Positions 35,237-44,833 of a stretch of DNA of 64,000 bases are shown here, in pieces. Every line of letters begins with the position of its first letter. Within the stretch, counting starts at the first letter, position 1. A program made the position numbers and the translations under genes. The DNA is taken from contig JACJZQ010000018.1 of NCBI GenBank assembly GCA_020635495.1, positions 1 through 64,000 of the forward strand. The letters are read 5' to 3'. This stretch comes from Flavobacteriales bacterium. GTDB taxonomy: Bacteria > Bacteroidota > Bacteroidia > UBA10329. The notes under the pieces are model-generated. The model did not search any database. It was not told the origin of the DNA and saw nothing but the letters and a program-made list of their open reading frames with translations.

Positions 35237-36505
35237 ATGAGCATAGCACTGTCCGTAGAAAATGTATCGAAACAATACCGATTAGGCCTTGTGGGATCCG
35301 GCACACTGCGAGAAGACCTCGTTGGTTGGTGGTATAGAATGCGTGGGTTGGAAGATCCCACACTGATGATCGGTGAGGAGAACGACCGCACCAAAACCGG
35401 AGTCAGCAATTACGTTTGGGCGTTACGAGACATCAACTTTGAAGTGCAGCAGGGTGAGGTTCTAGGAATCATTGGCAAGAACGGTGCTGGTAAAAGCACC
35501 TTATTGAAGCTCCTATCCCGTGTTACCGCTCCTACTACAGGTAGTATTAAAGCCAAAGGCAGAATTGCCAGCCTATTAGAAGTAGGTACTGGTTTTCACC
35601 CAGAGTTAACTGGTAGAGAGAATATCTTCCTCAATGGCGCCATCATGGGCATGAAGCGCCATGAGATAAACCGAAAGCTGGATGAGATCGTTGCTTTTGC
35701 GGGAGTTGAACGCTATTTAGACACCCCTGTAAAACGCTACAGCAGCGGCATGTACGTGCGTTTAGCTTTTGCTGTAGCCGCGCACCTTGAACCAGAAATT
35801 CTGATTGTAGATGAGGTGCTTGCCGTTGGAGATGCCGAATTCCAAAAGAAAGCACTCGGGAAAATGAAGGATGTTTCTTCTGGAGAAGGAAGAACTGTTT
35901 TATTCGTTAGCCACAATATGGCAAGTGTGAAAACGCTTTGCTCAAGAGCGATACTCATGGCAAATGGGAAAGTTGCGGCAGACGGGAATACTGGTTCGGT
36001 GATTTCAGAATATCTCAACTTGGATAAAACAGATACCTCTGCGAATGAAGTTTCTTTCAATGGTCAGTTCGATACCGACATTTTCAGCTTGAAGAGTATC
36101 CTTGTAAAAGGCAAAGGAAAAGACTCGAACTCGCCAATTGAAGAAAAAGATGAAATTGAAATTTCATTGCGAATTCATCTAAAATCGGATGAACCGAAGC
36201 GATTTCATATTACATATCACTTGGTTTCCGAAACTGGTGACACACTTTTTTCTTTCTACCCGGAGGAGCAACTAATGAATACTGGAGTTAATCAGATAAG
36301 TTGTCTGGTACCAGGTTCTTTTCTTCAATCAGGTAATTATTCATTGAACATCTTTGTGGTCCGAGATAGAAACACTTCCATTTTCTCGGAGAAAGACATC
36401 ATCCATTTCACTGTCGTGGATTCAAAGCGATCTATGGGTGACTTTATGGGGAGAGAACCAGGGTACATTAGGCCAAAGTTTATTTGGGAAAACTCATCCG
36501 AATGA
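35237..36505 (+). CDS. wzt: Polysaccharide ABC exporter ATP-binding protein (Wzt-like) with C-terminal glycan-reading domain
   Basis: The 422 residues have an ATPase domain (to about 265) and a beta-sandwich tail (about 280-415). Walker A is GKNGAGKST at 80-88, the signature is RYSSGMYVRLAFAVAAHL and Walker B is EILIVDEVLAVGD near 195. The tail (DEIEISLRIHLKS, RFHITYHLVSETGDTLFSF, SGNYSLNIFVV) is the Wzt C-terminal domain that recognises a terminal cap in O9a-like systems. An insert of about 30 residues before Walker A (WWYRMRGLEDPTLM) is common in this group. The stop overlaps the aminotransferase start (ATGA). Confidence 0.95.
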   Translation: MSIALSVENVSKQYRLGLVGSGTLREDLVGWWYRMRGLEDPTLMIGEENDRTKTGVSNYVWALRDINFEVQQGEVLGIIGKNGAGKSTLLKLLSRVTAPTTGSIKAKGRIASLLEVGTGFHPELTGRENIFLNGAIMGMKRHEINRKLDEIVAFAGVERYLDTPVKRYSSGMYVRLAFAVAAHLEPEILIVDEVLAVGDAEFQKKALGKMKDVSSGEGRTVLFVSHNMASVKTLCSRAILMANGKVAADGNTGSVISEYLNLDKTDTSANEVSFNGQFDTDIFSLKSILVKGKGKDSNSPIEEKDEIEISLRIHLKSDEPKRFHITYHLVSETGDTLFSFYPEEQLMNTGVNQISCLVPGSFLQSGNYSLNIFVVRDRNTSIFSEKDIIHFTVVDSKRSMGDFMGREPGYIRPKFIWENSSE

Positions 36506-37584
36506 TACCCGTAACGAAATCCTTCCTGCCGCCAATTGAGGAGTACACCAAGCAGGTGCAACGGGCCTACGATAACGGTTGGCTTACCAACCGTGGAGAG
36601 CTGGTTCTGGAATTGGAACAGAAACTGACCGATCATCTTTCTCTACAGAACAGTACCATCACTTGCATGAACAATGGCACCATTCCGTTACAAATAGCCT
36701 TAAAACTTTTGGGTGAGGGAGGAGAGGTCATTACCACACCTTTCAGTTATGTGGCCACCACATCTTCCATTGTTTGGGAAGGATGTACCCCCGTGTTTGT
36801 AGATATTGCCCCCCACCATTGGACCATTGACGAAACCCTGATAGAAGCAGCCATCACAGAAAAGACCACCTGCATCTTAGCAACACACGTGTTTGGCAAC
36901 CCATGTAATGTGGATGCAATAGAGGCAATTGCAAAAAAACACAGGCTGTATGTCATCTATGATGCCGCGCACGCCTTTGGGGTTACATACAAGGGAAAGA
37001 GCATTTTTGAGTATGGCGACATCAGCACCTGTAGTTTTCATGCAACTAAATTGTTCCATACTGGAGAGGGAGGAGCCGTCTTTTGCAAAGACCCAGAACT
37101 TCAGCACCGTATTTTTTACAGCCACAACTTCGGCCATAACGGCCCCACTGGATTCCATGGACTTGGTATAAACGGTAAGATGAGTGAGCTCAGTGCTGCC
37201 ATGGGACTTGCAGTTCTGCCTTACTTGGAAAACATCCTTTCAAAACGAAAGAACCTCTATAAACTATACCTTGAACTACTACAAGATGTAAAGGCAACGT
37301 TTCAACAGATTCGGCCGGGTACATATTACAACTACGCATACTTTCCAATAGTTTTTTCGACTGAAGAGAAAATGATTAAAGTAGAAGAAGGGTTGCGAAA
37401 AGCCAACATCTTCCCGAGGAGATACTTTTATCCGAGCCTGAACAAACTGCCATATACTGACCATGTGAGCTGTAAGGTGTCAGAGTATATTTCAAGCAGA
37501 ATCTTGTGTCTACCACTTTTCCATGACCTTTCCACTCCAGAAGTGGCTCGAATATCAGATTCCATCAAAAATCTTGCATCATGA
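36502..37584 (+). CDS. DegT/DnrJ/EryC1-type PLP aminotransferase for sugar nucleotides
   Basis: The enzyme should transfer an amino group from glutamate to a keto-sugar nucleotide. The ATG at 36502 overlaps the Wzt stop; six upstream codons in frame are ignored. The internal aldimine lysine is K183 in SFHATKLFHTGEGGAV. YDAAHAFGVTY near 154-164 is the PLP aspartate region and TTPFSYVATTSSIVWEG near 80 matches the phosphate-binding part. The next gene, overlapping by four bases, is a PglD/NeuD-like acyltransferase, so the pair probably makes an N-acylated amino sugar of the PglE/PglD kind. The needed 4,6-dehydratase is not in the window. Confidence 0.93.
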   Translation: MIPVTKSFLPPIEEYTKQVQRAYDNGWLTNRGELVLELEQKLTDHLSLQNSTITCMNNGTIPLQIALKLLGEGGEVITTPFSYVATTSSIVWEGCTPVFVDIAPHHWTIDETLIEAAITEKTTCILATHVFGNPCNVDAIEAIAKKHRLYVIYDAAHAFGVTYKGKSIFEYGDISTCSFHATKLFHTGEGGAVFCKDPELQHRIFYSHNFGHNGPTGFHGLGINGKMSELSAAMGLAVLPYLENILSKRKNLYKLYLELLQDVKATFQQIRPGTYYNYAYFPIVFSTEEKMIKVEEGLRKANIFPRRYFYPSLNKLPYTDHVSCKVSEYISSRILCLPLFHDLSTPEVARISDSIKNLAS

Positions 37585-38210
37585 TTATTCTGGGAGCTGG
37601 CGGATTTGCCAAAGAAGTTCTCGAAGTTATACATCAGATTGAACCTGATTGTGGTTTACACTTTTATGACGATACATCATGGGATCTTGACATGCTTTTT
37701 GAACGATACCCTGTTCTGCATTCAATTTCAGACTTGAACGAGTATTTAGCCGAATCAGATAGAAGATTCGCGTTAGGAGTTGGCAATCCTGCGGTTAGGG
37801 AAAAATTGTTCAGGATGGGTGAGAAATTAGGAGGGGAAGCCTGTTCAGTCATCAGCCCGTATGCACAAATTGGTAAGCACGGAAATAAAATTGATGTTGG
37901 CTGTAGTATTATGACGGGCGTTATTGTCACAACCGAAGTCAACATCGAGCAAGGTGTGTTAATCAATCTCAACTGTACTATCGGTCATAATGTGCGCATC
38001 GGGGAATTCTCCGAACTCTCGCCAGGAGTTAATGTTTCAGGTAATTGCACGATTGAAAGTGGATGTAGCATTGGAACTAATGCGACTATTCTCCCTGGGA
38101 TTAAGGTCGGAAGAATGGCTACAGTTGGTGCTGGTGCAGTTGTAACCAAGGACGTACCCGAAAACACCGTGGTTGTCGGCAATCCAGCTAAGCTCCTCAA
38201 GAAAAACTGA
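37581..38210 (+). CDS. PglD/NeuD-like sugar acyltransferase (left-handed beta-helix)
   Basis: The 209 residues start with a small Rossmann-like part (MIILGAGGFAKEVLEVIHQ), which binds the UDP-sugar in PglD, followed by hexapeptide repeats that form a left-handed beta-helix. H136 in NCTIGHNVRIGE is the likely catalytic base. The ending GAGAVVTKDVPENTVVVGNPAK is standard for this family. It should acetylate the amino group put on by the preceding aminotransferase, using acetyl-CoA. The ATG overlaps that gene by four bases. Confidence 0.92.
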   Translation: MIILGAGGFAKEVLEVIHQIEPDCGLHFYDDTSWDLDMLFERYPVLHSISDLNEYLAESDRRFALGVGNPAVREKLFRMGEKLGGEACSVISPYAQIGKHGNKIDVGCSIMTGVIVTTEVNIEQGVLINLNCTIGHNVRIGEFSELSPGVNVSGNCTIESGCSIGTNATILPGIKVGRMATVGAGAVVTKDVPENTVVVGNPAKLLKKN

Positions 38211-38217
38211 TACCTCA

Positions 38218-38346
38218 ATGCGGAGCAAGATTTCCATATCGGTGGTGATGATCTGCTACAATCACGAAAAGTTCATTGAGCAAGAACTGAGTGGTTTAGG
38301 ACTACAGCAATTTTCAGAAGTTCCAGTTACCATGGCAAATGGATGA
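38218..38346 (+). pseudogene. N-terminal stub of a family 2 glycosyltransferase
   Basis: A 42-codon frame opens with the first strand and helix of a GT-A enzyme: ISISVVMICYNHEKFIEQEL. After that it runs into unrelated sequence (GLGLQQFSEVPVTMANG) and stops three bases before the next gene. A working GT2 needs about 250 residues, so this is the leftover of a deleted gene. The rest of the gene was probably lost when the following gene was joined to the cluster. Confidence 0.6.
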
Positions 38347-38349
38347 AAC

Positions 38350-39513
38350 ATGAGTAAACCGAAAATTCTGATTGTTGCCGACTCTCCTTTTTGGGCTTAC
38401 GATTCAATTCTGAACACTATCAGGGAGTGTTTAAAGGGTCAATTCGATGTTTATTGGGACTACACGCTATTGCACCACTATCTTCCAAGTGCTTACAACC
38501 CTCACAGAAGACGTCCCATATGGTACAAAATAAAACACAACGTGAAGTTTGGGCTGCAAAGAATTATTGGCTCAAACAATAAAAGCTACAAGTATCTTCC
38601 TTTTTTCAATCATGTCATCACGCCATTTTGGGTAAATCGTTTTACATTCAAAAATAAAACGGCTAGCCGAAGGGTTCTTCCACCATGGCGAGAATACGAC
38701 TGCGTTATTCTATTAGACTTTTACTTTGACAGAGTAGCAAACTTGAAATTCAGAACGAAAGCGTTGGTCAAGGGCGTTTATACCGATGGATTCCCTCCTC
38801 AGGGAATGTCATATGATTTTAAACTAGGGAAAGGATATTCCCCAAAAAACATTGACGATTTTGTAAATGAATACCTCAATGATATTGATGCACTCGTTGT
38901 CGGTGCACCAAAGATCAGTTCAATGTTCAAAAACTTGAACAGGCCGATATTCTTTGCGAATATGTGTGAAAACATCAACCATTTTAAGAGGAAAACAGCA
39001 AAGCCCTTAGTGAAACACAAGAAAAACCTTGTTATTGGTTGGACAGGAAATCCCAAACGAGAATTCAAGCATTTCTATGATGTAATTAAGCCGTGCATTG
39101 ATTCACTTGCTGCCTCAGGTTTGCCAATCAAACTGAAAACAAGATTTGAGGGGCCCATTGAAACGTTACCGAGTTTTTATGAAGACGTAGATGTCGTTGT
39201 CATCGCCTCTGATGCAGATGCTGGACCCTCTTTATTCATGGAAGCATCGCTGATGGATGTACCTGCGATATCTACAAGAATTGGATTTCCTGACCACGTA
39301 ATTCAAGACAAAGTGAATGGTTGGTTTTTTGACGGCTCAAAAGAACAACTGCGTGATAAGATAATTTGGCTTCTCGAGCATCCTGAAGCTATTGATGTTG
39401 CAAGTAGACGTATTCGAGCGAATTATCTGAAAAAGATGGGGCCGGAAAGGATGTGCGAAGCATGGCATGAATTAGTCAAGAGGATTTTGGAAACCCAGAT
39501 TCGGCACCCGTAA
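38350..39513 (+). CDS. Family 4-like glycosyltransferase
   Basis: The 387-residue protein looks like a GT-B enzyme. The N-terminal half (KILIVADSPFWAYDSILNTI, basic stretch RRRPIWYKIKHNVKFGLQRI) is unusual for GT4. The C-terminal half is clear: VIGWTGNPKREFKHFYDVI near 227-245, and GPSLFMEASLMDVPAISTRI with IGFPDHVIQDKVNGWFF near 300, the donor-binding region. The acceptor is unknown. It follows the GT2 stub directly and is separated by 112 gene-free bases from the next gene. Confidence 0.82.
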   Translation: MSKPKILIVADSPFWAYDSILNTIRECLKGQFDVYWDYTLLHHYLPSAYNPHRRRPIWYKIKHNVKFGLQRIIGSNNKSYKYLPFFNHVITPFWVNRFTFKNKTASRRVLPPWREYDCVILLDFYFDRVANLKFRTKALVKGVYTDGFPPQGMSYDFKLGKGYSPKNIDDFVNEYLNDIDALVVGAPKISSMFKNLNRPIFFANMCENINHFKRKTAKPLVKHKKNLVIGWTGNPKREFKHFYDVIKPCIDSLAASGLPIKLKTRFEGPIETLPSFYEDVDVVVIASDADAGPSLFMEASLMDVPAISTRIGFPDHVIQDKVNGWFFDGSKEQLRDKIIWLLEHPEAIDVASRRIRANYLKKMGPERMCEAWHELVKRILETQIRHP

Positions 39514-39625
39514 ATCATCTAAAGTATATGAATAACCTCTTGACTTCACCGAATTTATTATGTGATTTCAAATACATTAGTGTCAAAGTGTTGATTCAGA
39601 AATAACTGGTGTTGTATCCAAGCAT

Positions 39626-40828
39626 ATGAAAGCGGTCATTGCAATCCTCTCCCTGTACGCGTATCCAACATTGAAATCTTCTGTACGCTCGAAAAAAACC
39701 GGAGGAGCTGAGAAAAGAGCCGTTCTCATTTCAGAGTTGTTGAGCAATCATTTCCAGGTCAACTTGATTGTTGCAAATGAGCCCTGGTACCGCAGGATGT
39801 TGATGAGGTCCTACAACGGCATCAGCATAAAGTACCATGCGAAATACTACGGGAATGGAACCATCCGCAAGTTCTTGCACAAAACTGCTGTTTCATACAG
39901 AATCAAGGACAAAGTTCGCTCCCTCTTTGGTCTGCCTTTAATCAGTTCTGACATGATGAATGCTAGTCTAATGACATCAGTTTATCATGATTGCAATGCT
40001 GACATTTATTGTGCTTTCGGACTTACCGATGTCGCTCATGAAATGTCCCAATTCTGCCTTTCAGAAGGAAAGAAATTGGTTCTGTTTATCACTTCAGACC
40101 TTGATTTTGATTTTACAACTACAGACAATGGCAAAGACATTTTCAACAACTCACGTTCATTAAAGGCAAGCACCCTAAATGCGGCCGAAATGGTATTCGC
40201 TCAAACAAAAAACCAATCGGAAAAGCTCAAATCAATCGGAATTAAGAGCCACACACTACTGAAAAACCCCGTTTTACTCCCAAATTCAATTCGTGTGAAA
40301 CCTAAAGCGGAGCACGTACTTTGGGTAGGCAAGAGTGACAACAACAAAAACCCAAAAGCTTTATTAGAGATTGCTGCAAATCTTCAGGAAATCAAGTTCA
40401 AAATGGTTATGAATAAGTCAGACACAAGTTTATTCAACACCATTTTGAAGAACCGAACTGAAAACGTGGAGATTATTGAGTTTGCAACACGTTCGAAAAT
40501 GAATGAATTGTATCAGAAATCATTCGCGTTGATCAATACATCATTGGCTGAGGGGTTTCCTAACACGCTGCTTGAGGCTGCAACATTTCAAGTTCCAATG
40601 TTGTCGCTGTTTGTTAATCCTGACAGCATTCTGACCGATTATAATATCGGTATTTTCGCCAATGGAGACCGAAAGCTACTGGAGAGCGAAATATCTAGTG
40701 TCGTATCAAATACTTCAAGGAGAAAAAAATTAGGGGTCAATGCTGAAGATTATGTTCAACAACACCACAACATGACAGAAATCAAAAGGTCTCTCATTAA
40801 AACCTTTTCTAAATTGGCAGGTGAGTGA
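39626..40828 (+). CDS. Family 4-like glycosyltransferase
   Basis: The 400 residues fit a GT-B enzyme. After an N-terminal strand (KAVIAILSLYAYPTL) comes KKTGGAEKRAVLISELLSNH near 24-43, the glycine-rich acceptor loop. The donor domain contains VLWVGKSDNNKNPKALLEIA near 233 and NTSLAEGFPNTLLEAATFQV near 305-324, with the EX7E pair. Codon use is A+T rich compared with the flanks. It is coupled to the next gene through a four-base overlap with a GTG start. Confidence 0.88.
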   Translation: MKAVIAILSLYAYPTLKSSVRSKKTGGAEKRAVLISELLSNHFQVNLIVANEPWYRRMLMRSYNGISIKYHAKYYGNGTIRKFLHKTAVSYRIKDKVRSLFGLPLISSDMMNASLMTSVYHDCNADIYCAFGLTDVAHEMSQFCLSEGKKLVLFITSDLDFDFTTTDNGKDIFNNSRSLKASTLNAAEMVFAQTKNQSEKLKSIGIKSHTLLKNPVLLPNSIRVKPKAEHVLWVGKSDNNKNPKALLEIAANLQEIKFKMVMNKSDTSLFNTILKNRTENVEIIEFATRSKMNELYQKSFALINTSLAEGFPNTLLEAATFQVPMLSLFVNPDSILTDYNIGIFANGDRKLLESEISSVVSNTSRRKKLGVNAEDYVQQHHNMTEIKRSLIKTFSKLAGE

Positions 40829-41946
40829 ACAACCAACTCAAAGTCCTTTTCTATCTATCGGATTTCGCACTGGGTGGTTCGGAAAGACAAGCCATAAACT
40901 TGGCCACCTATTGGAAAAACCAAAACATTGCTGATGTTGAGTTTCTATCAACTAGCATTGGCAAAGAAGTGCCGCAAATGCTTGAAAGACATGGAATAAC
41001 GCACCATGTGATTCCTTTTCTCTTTCAAATGCCTATCATCCAAAGGATATTAACACTGACCAGAATCGTATTTCAGATCAGAAAGATCAATCCAAGTGTG
41101 ATTTTGTGCTACGGCACTCAGGCAAATATTGCGGTGGGTCTTCTTGGAAAGCTGACTGGAGCGAAAGTGCGTGTTTGGCAACAGCGCGGTATCGAGGTCA
41201 AGGAAAGTACTCCAGGAAGAATGGAGCGTTGGGCTTTTTCCAACTGCACGCATGTGATCGCCAATTCCGAGGAAGGCAAAAACTATGTGAAGGAGCGTTT
41301 TCCTCTTCTCAGCCAATCCAAGCCCATTGAAGTAATATACAACGGCATCAACCATATTCAACTCAACCAAGCCAGTACACTGAAAAAGGAGTTTGAAAAT
41401 GATTGGATAGTTGTACAGCTTGCCAATCTCACCAGGTACAAGGATTTCGACACACTTCTTGAAGGCTGGAAAAAGTTTACTGATAGCGTGTTGATAGAAA
41501 ATGGCAAAACGCCTAAACTACTTCTAGCAGGTGCAGGTCCTCAAGAAGTCCATATCAAATCAAAGGCGTTTAACCTTGATCTTTGCCACAGCGTTCATTT
41601 TGTCGGTAAGGTATCCATCAACGACATCCTTGGCTGGCCGAAACTCTTTTTATTAAGCTCAAAAAGTGAAGGCCAACCTAACGCACTACTGGAACCCATG
41701 TTTCATGGCCATTTGGTGTTCGGTTCCAAGATAAGCGGGATAGTGGAGGCGTTGGGGCATAACCACGCTGACAACCTTACCTTTGCAAATAGTGATGAGT
41801 TGTCGGAATTGTTAAACCGTTATTACAGAGACGAGTCACATTTTGGCCTCGCGCACGCGGAAATCGTTGAGCGAACACATTCAGAATTCAACTTGGCATC
41901 TATAGCTTCAAAATACACAGAATACTTGCAGCTAAAACTGTATTGA
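40825..41946 (+). CDS. Family 4 glycosyltransferase
   Basis: Translation begins at GTG 40825 inside the previous stop (GTGA). The 373 residues have the GT4 layout: LFYLSDFALGGSERQAINLA near 6-25, VRVWQQRGIEVKESTPGRME near 118, and the donor site LLSSKSEGQPNALLEPMFHG near 274-293 with the EX7E glutamates. VEVIYNGINHI-like wording marks the domain linker. The enzyme should be a retaining transferase acting on the undecaprenyl-linked glycan. Donor sugar unknown. Confidence 0.92.
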   Translation: MNNQLKVLFYLSDFALGGSERQAINLATYWKNQNIADVEFLSTSIGKEVPQMLERHGITHHVIPFLFQMPIIQRILTLTRIVFQIRKINPSVILCYGTQANIAVGLLGKLTGAKVRVWQQRGIEVKESTPGRMERWAFSNCTHVIANSEEGKNYVKERFPLLSQSKPIEVIYNGINHIQLNQASTLKKEFENDWIVVQLANLTRYKDFDTLLEGWKKFTDSVLIENGKTPKLLLAGAGPQEVHIKSKAFNLDLCHSVHFVGKVSINDILGWPKLFLLSSKSEGQPNALLEPMFHGHLVFGSKISGIVEALGHNHADNLTFANSDELSELLNRYYRDESHFGLAHAEIVERTHSEFNLASIASKYTEYLQLKLY

Positions 41947-41962
41947 GCGATTTAACCAGAAA

Positions 41963-42970
41963 ATGACACATCAATTTTTCGATGAATACTTAGCATCAGA
42001 TTTCGATATTTCTGAAATTGTCATCACCGACAACAGAATAGAATCAGGAAAGATCAGACCCAAGGGTACTAAAGAATGGTTTCCCATCATCAACGGTATT
42101 CCACGCTTTTTACCTTCATTTCAAGACAATTACACTGGCAACTTTGGGTTTCAATGGAAGAAGTTCAGCAAGACACAATTGGATAGTTATTCAGGATTGA
42201 GCCTGAGTCATGACCGATTCTATGATGATACAGACTGGACAAAAGAAGAATTGAACGGCAAACGCGTATTGGAGGTGGGCAGTGGTTCTGGTAGATTCAC
42301 AGAGGTTTTATTGGAAACAGGCGCAATAGTCCACTCATTTGACTACAGTGAAGCGGTTGAGGCCAATGCGAAAAACCATGACCACCATTCAAACCTTTTC
42401 CTGTTTCAGGGCTCTGTTTATGATATTCCTTACCCTGATAACTATTTCGACCATGTCTTTTGCTTTGGCGTATTACAACATACCCCTGACCCAAATGAGA
42501 GTCTTAGATGCATGTTCAAGAAGCTGAAAACAGGAGGTAAGTTGTCGGTTGACAATTACCCGACAGCTCCCAAAACCGTTGAAAAAGCCAAGTATCCTAA
42601 CGCCAGATATAGAGAGATACGCAGAGTAACATCCAAATGGAGACCTTCCGTTCTGTTTAAGGTAATTCAAGTTTACCTTTGGTTTTGGTTTCCAGTTGAT
42701 TTCCTGATACGCACGAGGCTACCAAAAAAATGGAGCAATCTGATTCTCTACCACTTAAACATTCCATGTTGGAATTATGTACACACCATTAAAATGCCCT
42801 ACAAAATGCTGAAGCAGTGGGCAGTTCTTGATACTTTCGATGCACTAAGTGCTCGTTTTGACATCCCGGTAACAAAAGACGAATTTGAGATAATGGGGAA
42901 TTCATTAGATCCAAATTCATTAAACGTTAAGCGAGCATTCAATGGTTATGTTCTTAACCTTACAAAATAG
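41963..42970 (+). CDS. Class I SAM-dependent methyltransferase with a Trm112-like N terminus
   Basis: The first 50 residues (GKIRPKGTKEWFPIINGIPR) resemble the short Trm112-like part often fused to sugar methyltransferases. SAM-binding motif I is RVLEVGSGSGRFTEVLLETG near 99-118, followed by the acidic loop HSFDYSEAVEAN and the post-motif DHVFCFGVLQHTPDP near 165. The C-terminal 120 residues are unassigned. Methylation of a sugar, perhaps as a chain cap, would fit an ABC-exported polysaccharide, but the substrate is inference. The gene is followed 12 bases later by an asparagine synthase-like gene. Confidence 0.85.
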   Translation: MTHQFFDEYLASDFDISEIVITDNRIESGKIRPKGTKEWFPIINGIPRFLPSFQDNYTGNFGFQWKKFSKTQLDSYSGLSLSHDRFYDDTDWTKEELNGKRVLEVGSGSGRFTEVLLETGAIVHSFDYSEAVEANAKNHDHHSNLFLFQGSVYDIPYPDNYFDHVFCFGVLQHTPDPNESLRCMFKKLKTGGKLSVDNYPTAPKTVEKAKYPNARYREIRRVTSKWRPSVLFKVIQVYLWFWFPVDFLIRTRLPKKWSNLILYHLNIPCWNYVHTIKMPYKMLKQWAVLDTFDALSARFDIPVTKDEFEIMGNSLDPNSLNVKRAFNGYVLNLTK

Positions 42971-42982
42971 CGCAAAGCACCC

Positions 42983-44833
42983 ATGTGTGGAATAGCTGGT
43001 ATTATCTCACCTGAAAATACTGAAGTATCCAACTTCTTGAATTTGGCTCTCAAAAGCCAACACCATAGAGGACCAGATGCAGAAGGAGTGCTTTCAGACA
43101 ACGGTATTGGAGTTTGCCATAGCAGGTTGAGTATTATCGATCTTGAAGGAGGTGTACAACCAATGATCTACCAAGATTGGGTGATTGTGTACAATGGCGA
43201 GACGTACAACTACCAATCATTGCGAAATGACCTGAAAGCAAAAGGATTCGAATTTGAATCAAGTAGTGACACCGAAGTAATACTTAAAGGGTTTATCTGC
43301 TACGGGAAAGAGATACTTGCAAAACTCAGAGGCATGTTTGCCTTTTGTATTTGGAATCGAAAATCGAACACGTTCTTTTTAGCTCGCGACCCATTTGGAA
43401 TAAAGCCGCTGCATTATTATTCCAACAACAACATTTTTTCATTCTCCAGCGAGATAAACCCACTCATCGAGAACTATCGACAAAGCATCACTATGGACCC
43501 TGATGCCATTGATGCATTTCTCACTTTACAGTACATACCATCACCTTACACCGCGTACAAGGAGATTCGAAAACTTGAACCCGGAAACTGGATGGAGATT
43601 TCATCCAATGGAACCATATGCGATCAAGGCTCCTATTTTGACATTCTGAGCTACCAACCATCAAGCATGAGGCTTTCCTCCTATCAGGATGCAAGAGAGT
43701 ACCTGAAGGAAACACTGACCGAGTCTGTTCGGGCCCATATGGTAAGTGATGTAGAGGTAGGTACATTCCTTTCAGGTGGAATTGATTCCACATTGGTGAC
43801 TATGCTCGCTCAGCAACTATCACCTCATAAAGTTCATTCTTTTTCGGTTGGATTTTCTGAAGCAGACCATGATGAATCTGCTTATGCGCTTCAGGCCGCT
43901 CAGAAAATCGGGACAAACCATCACACATATATGGTGAACGGTATTTCTCCCGACCAGATTCAAACAATCTCAAGAGCTTATGGTGAGCCATATGGCGACA
44001 GTTCTTCAATCCCTACCTATTTCGTATCAAAGCTTGCTTCTGAATACGTAAAGGTCTGTCTTACTGGTGATGGAAGTGATGAATTGTTCTTTGGCTACCA
44101 GCGCTACTTCGGATGGTTACGCAAAACACGTAGATACGATAGCATCCCAAATTGGAAGAAATTCTACGTAAAGCAGATGCGGAAAATCAATGCTGAGAGA
44201 TATGGCCCACTACCCGATGAGCCTAATTTCAGTCGTTGGCTATCAACTGTTCATTTTATGCCCGCTGAAGAGCGGGAAACACTTTGGGGAACCAAACAAT
44301 CAGCAAACCGGATTCTTAAATCCATGGAACTTAATTTCAATAGATTGGAAGGAAGTGTAATGGAAAAGGCGAGGAGGATGGAAATACTGTATTATCTGAA
44401 CAACGACATCCTGACCAAAGTAGATATAGCATCCATGCTGAACAGTTTAGAGACCCGTCCGCCTTTTACGGATATGAGAGTTCTTGATGCAGCGTTAAAC
44501 ATTGAAAATTCATTCCTGTATAGAAAAAAGCCAGAATCTGATGAATACATCGGTAAGGCAATTGTGAAAGATCTACTTGCTGAACACTTCTCAGAAGATT
44601 TCATCCACAGACCAAAAATGGGGTTTTCCATGCCGCTGGATAAGTGGCTCTTTATGGGGGAAACAGGCGATTTCATCCGAGATGAGCTCTTAAATCCGAA
44701 CGCGAAGATACTCTCGCTCTTTGATAAGAGTGTCATCGAATCTCGGGTTAACGGTATTATTAAATCACCTGCAGGTAAAGCAGGACCGCTTTGGAATCTA
44801 CTCATGTTACACCTTTGGCTTGAGCATGCCTAA
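42983..44833 (+). CDS. asnB: AsnB-like glutamine amidotransferase, first copy
   Basis: The 616 residues have two domains. The N-terminal class II glutaminase starts MCGIAGIISPE with Cys2 as nucleophile, and HRGPDAEGVL, SRLSIIDLEGG and VYNGETYNYQSLR follow. The synthetase domain carries the ATP loop FLSGGIDSTLVTM near 263-275 and LTGDGSDELFFGYQRYFG near 357-374. Asparagine synthase B makes asparagine, but copies in polysaccharide loci are often used to amidate uronic acids on the glycan. A second, different copy at 56767 in the same locus strengthens that reading. It overlaps the next gene by eight bases. Confidence 0.9.
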   Translation: MCGIAGIISPENTEVSNFLNLALKSQHHRGPDAEGVLSDNGIGVCHSRLSIIDLEGGVQPMIYQDWVIVYNGETYNYQSLRNDLKAKGFEFESSSDTEVILKGFICYGKEILAKLRGMFAFCIWNRKSNTFFLARDPFGIKPLHYYSNNNIFSFSSEINPLIENYRQSITMDPDAIDAFLTLQYIPSPYTAYKEIRKLEPGNWMEISSNGTICDQGSYFDILSYQPSSMRLSSYQDAREYLKETLTESVRAHMVSDVEVGTFLSGGIDSTLVTMLAQQLSPHKVHSFSVGFSEADHDESAYALQAAQKIGTNHHTYMVNGISPDQIQTISRAYGEPYGDSSSIPTYFVSKLASEYVKVCLTGDGSDELFFGYQRYFGWLRKTRRYDSIPNWKKFYVKQMRKINAERYGPLPDEPNFSRWLSTVHFMPAEERETLWGTKQSANRILKSMELNFNRLEGSVMEKARRMEILYYLNNDILTKVDIASMLNSLETRPPFTDMRVLDAALNIENSFLYRKKPESDEYIGKAIVKDLLAEHFSEDFIHRPKMGFSMPLDKWLFMGETGDFIRDELLNPNAKILSLFDKSVIESRVNGIIKSPAGKAGPLWNLLMLHLWLEHA

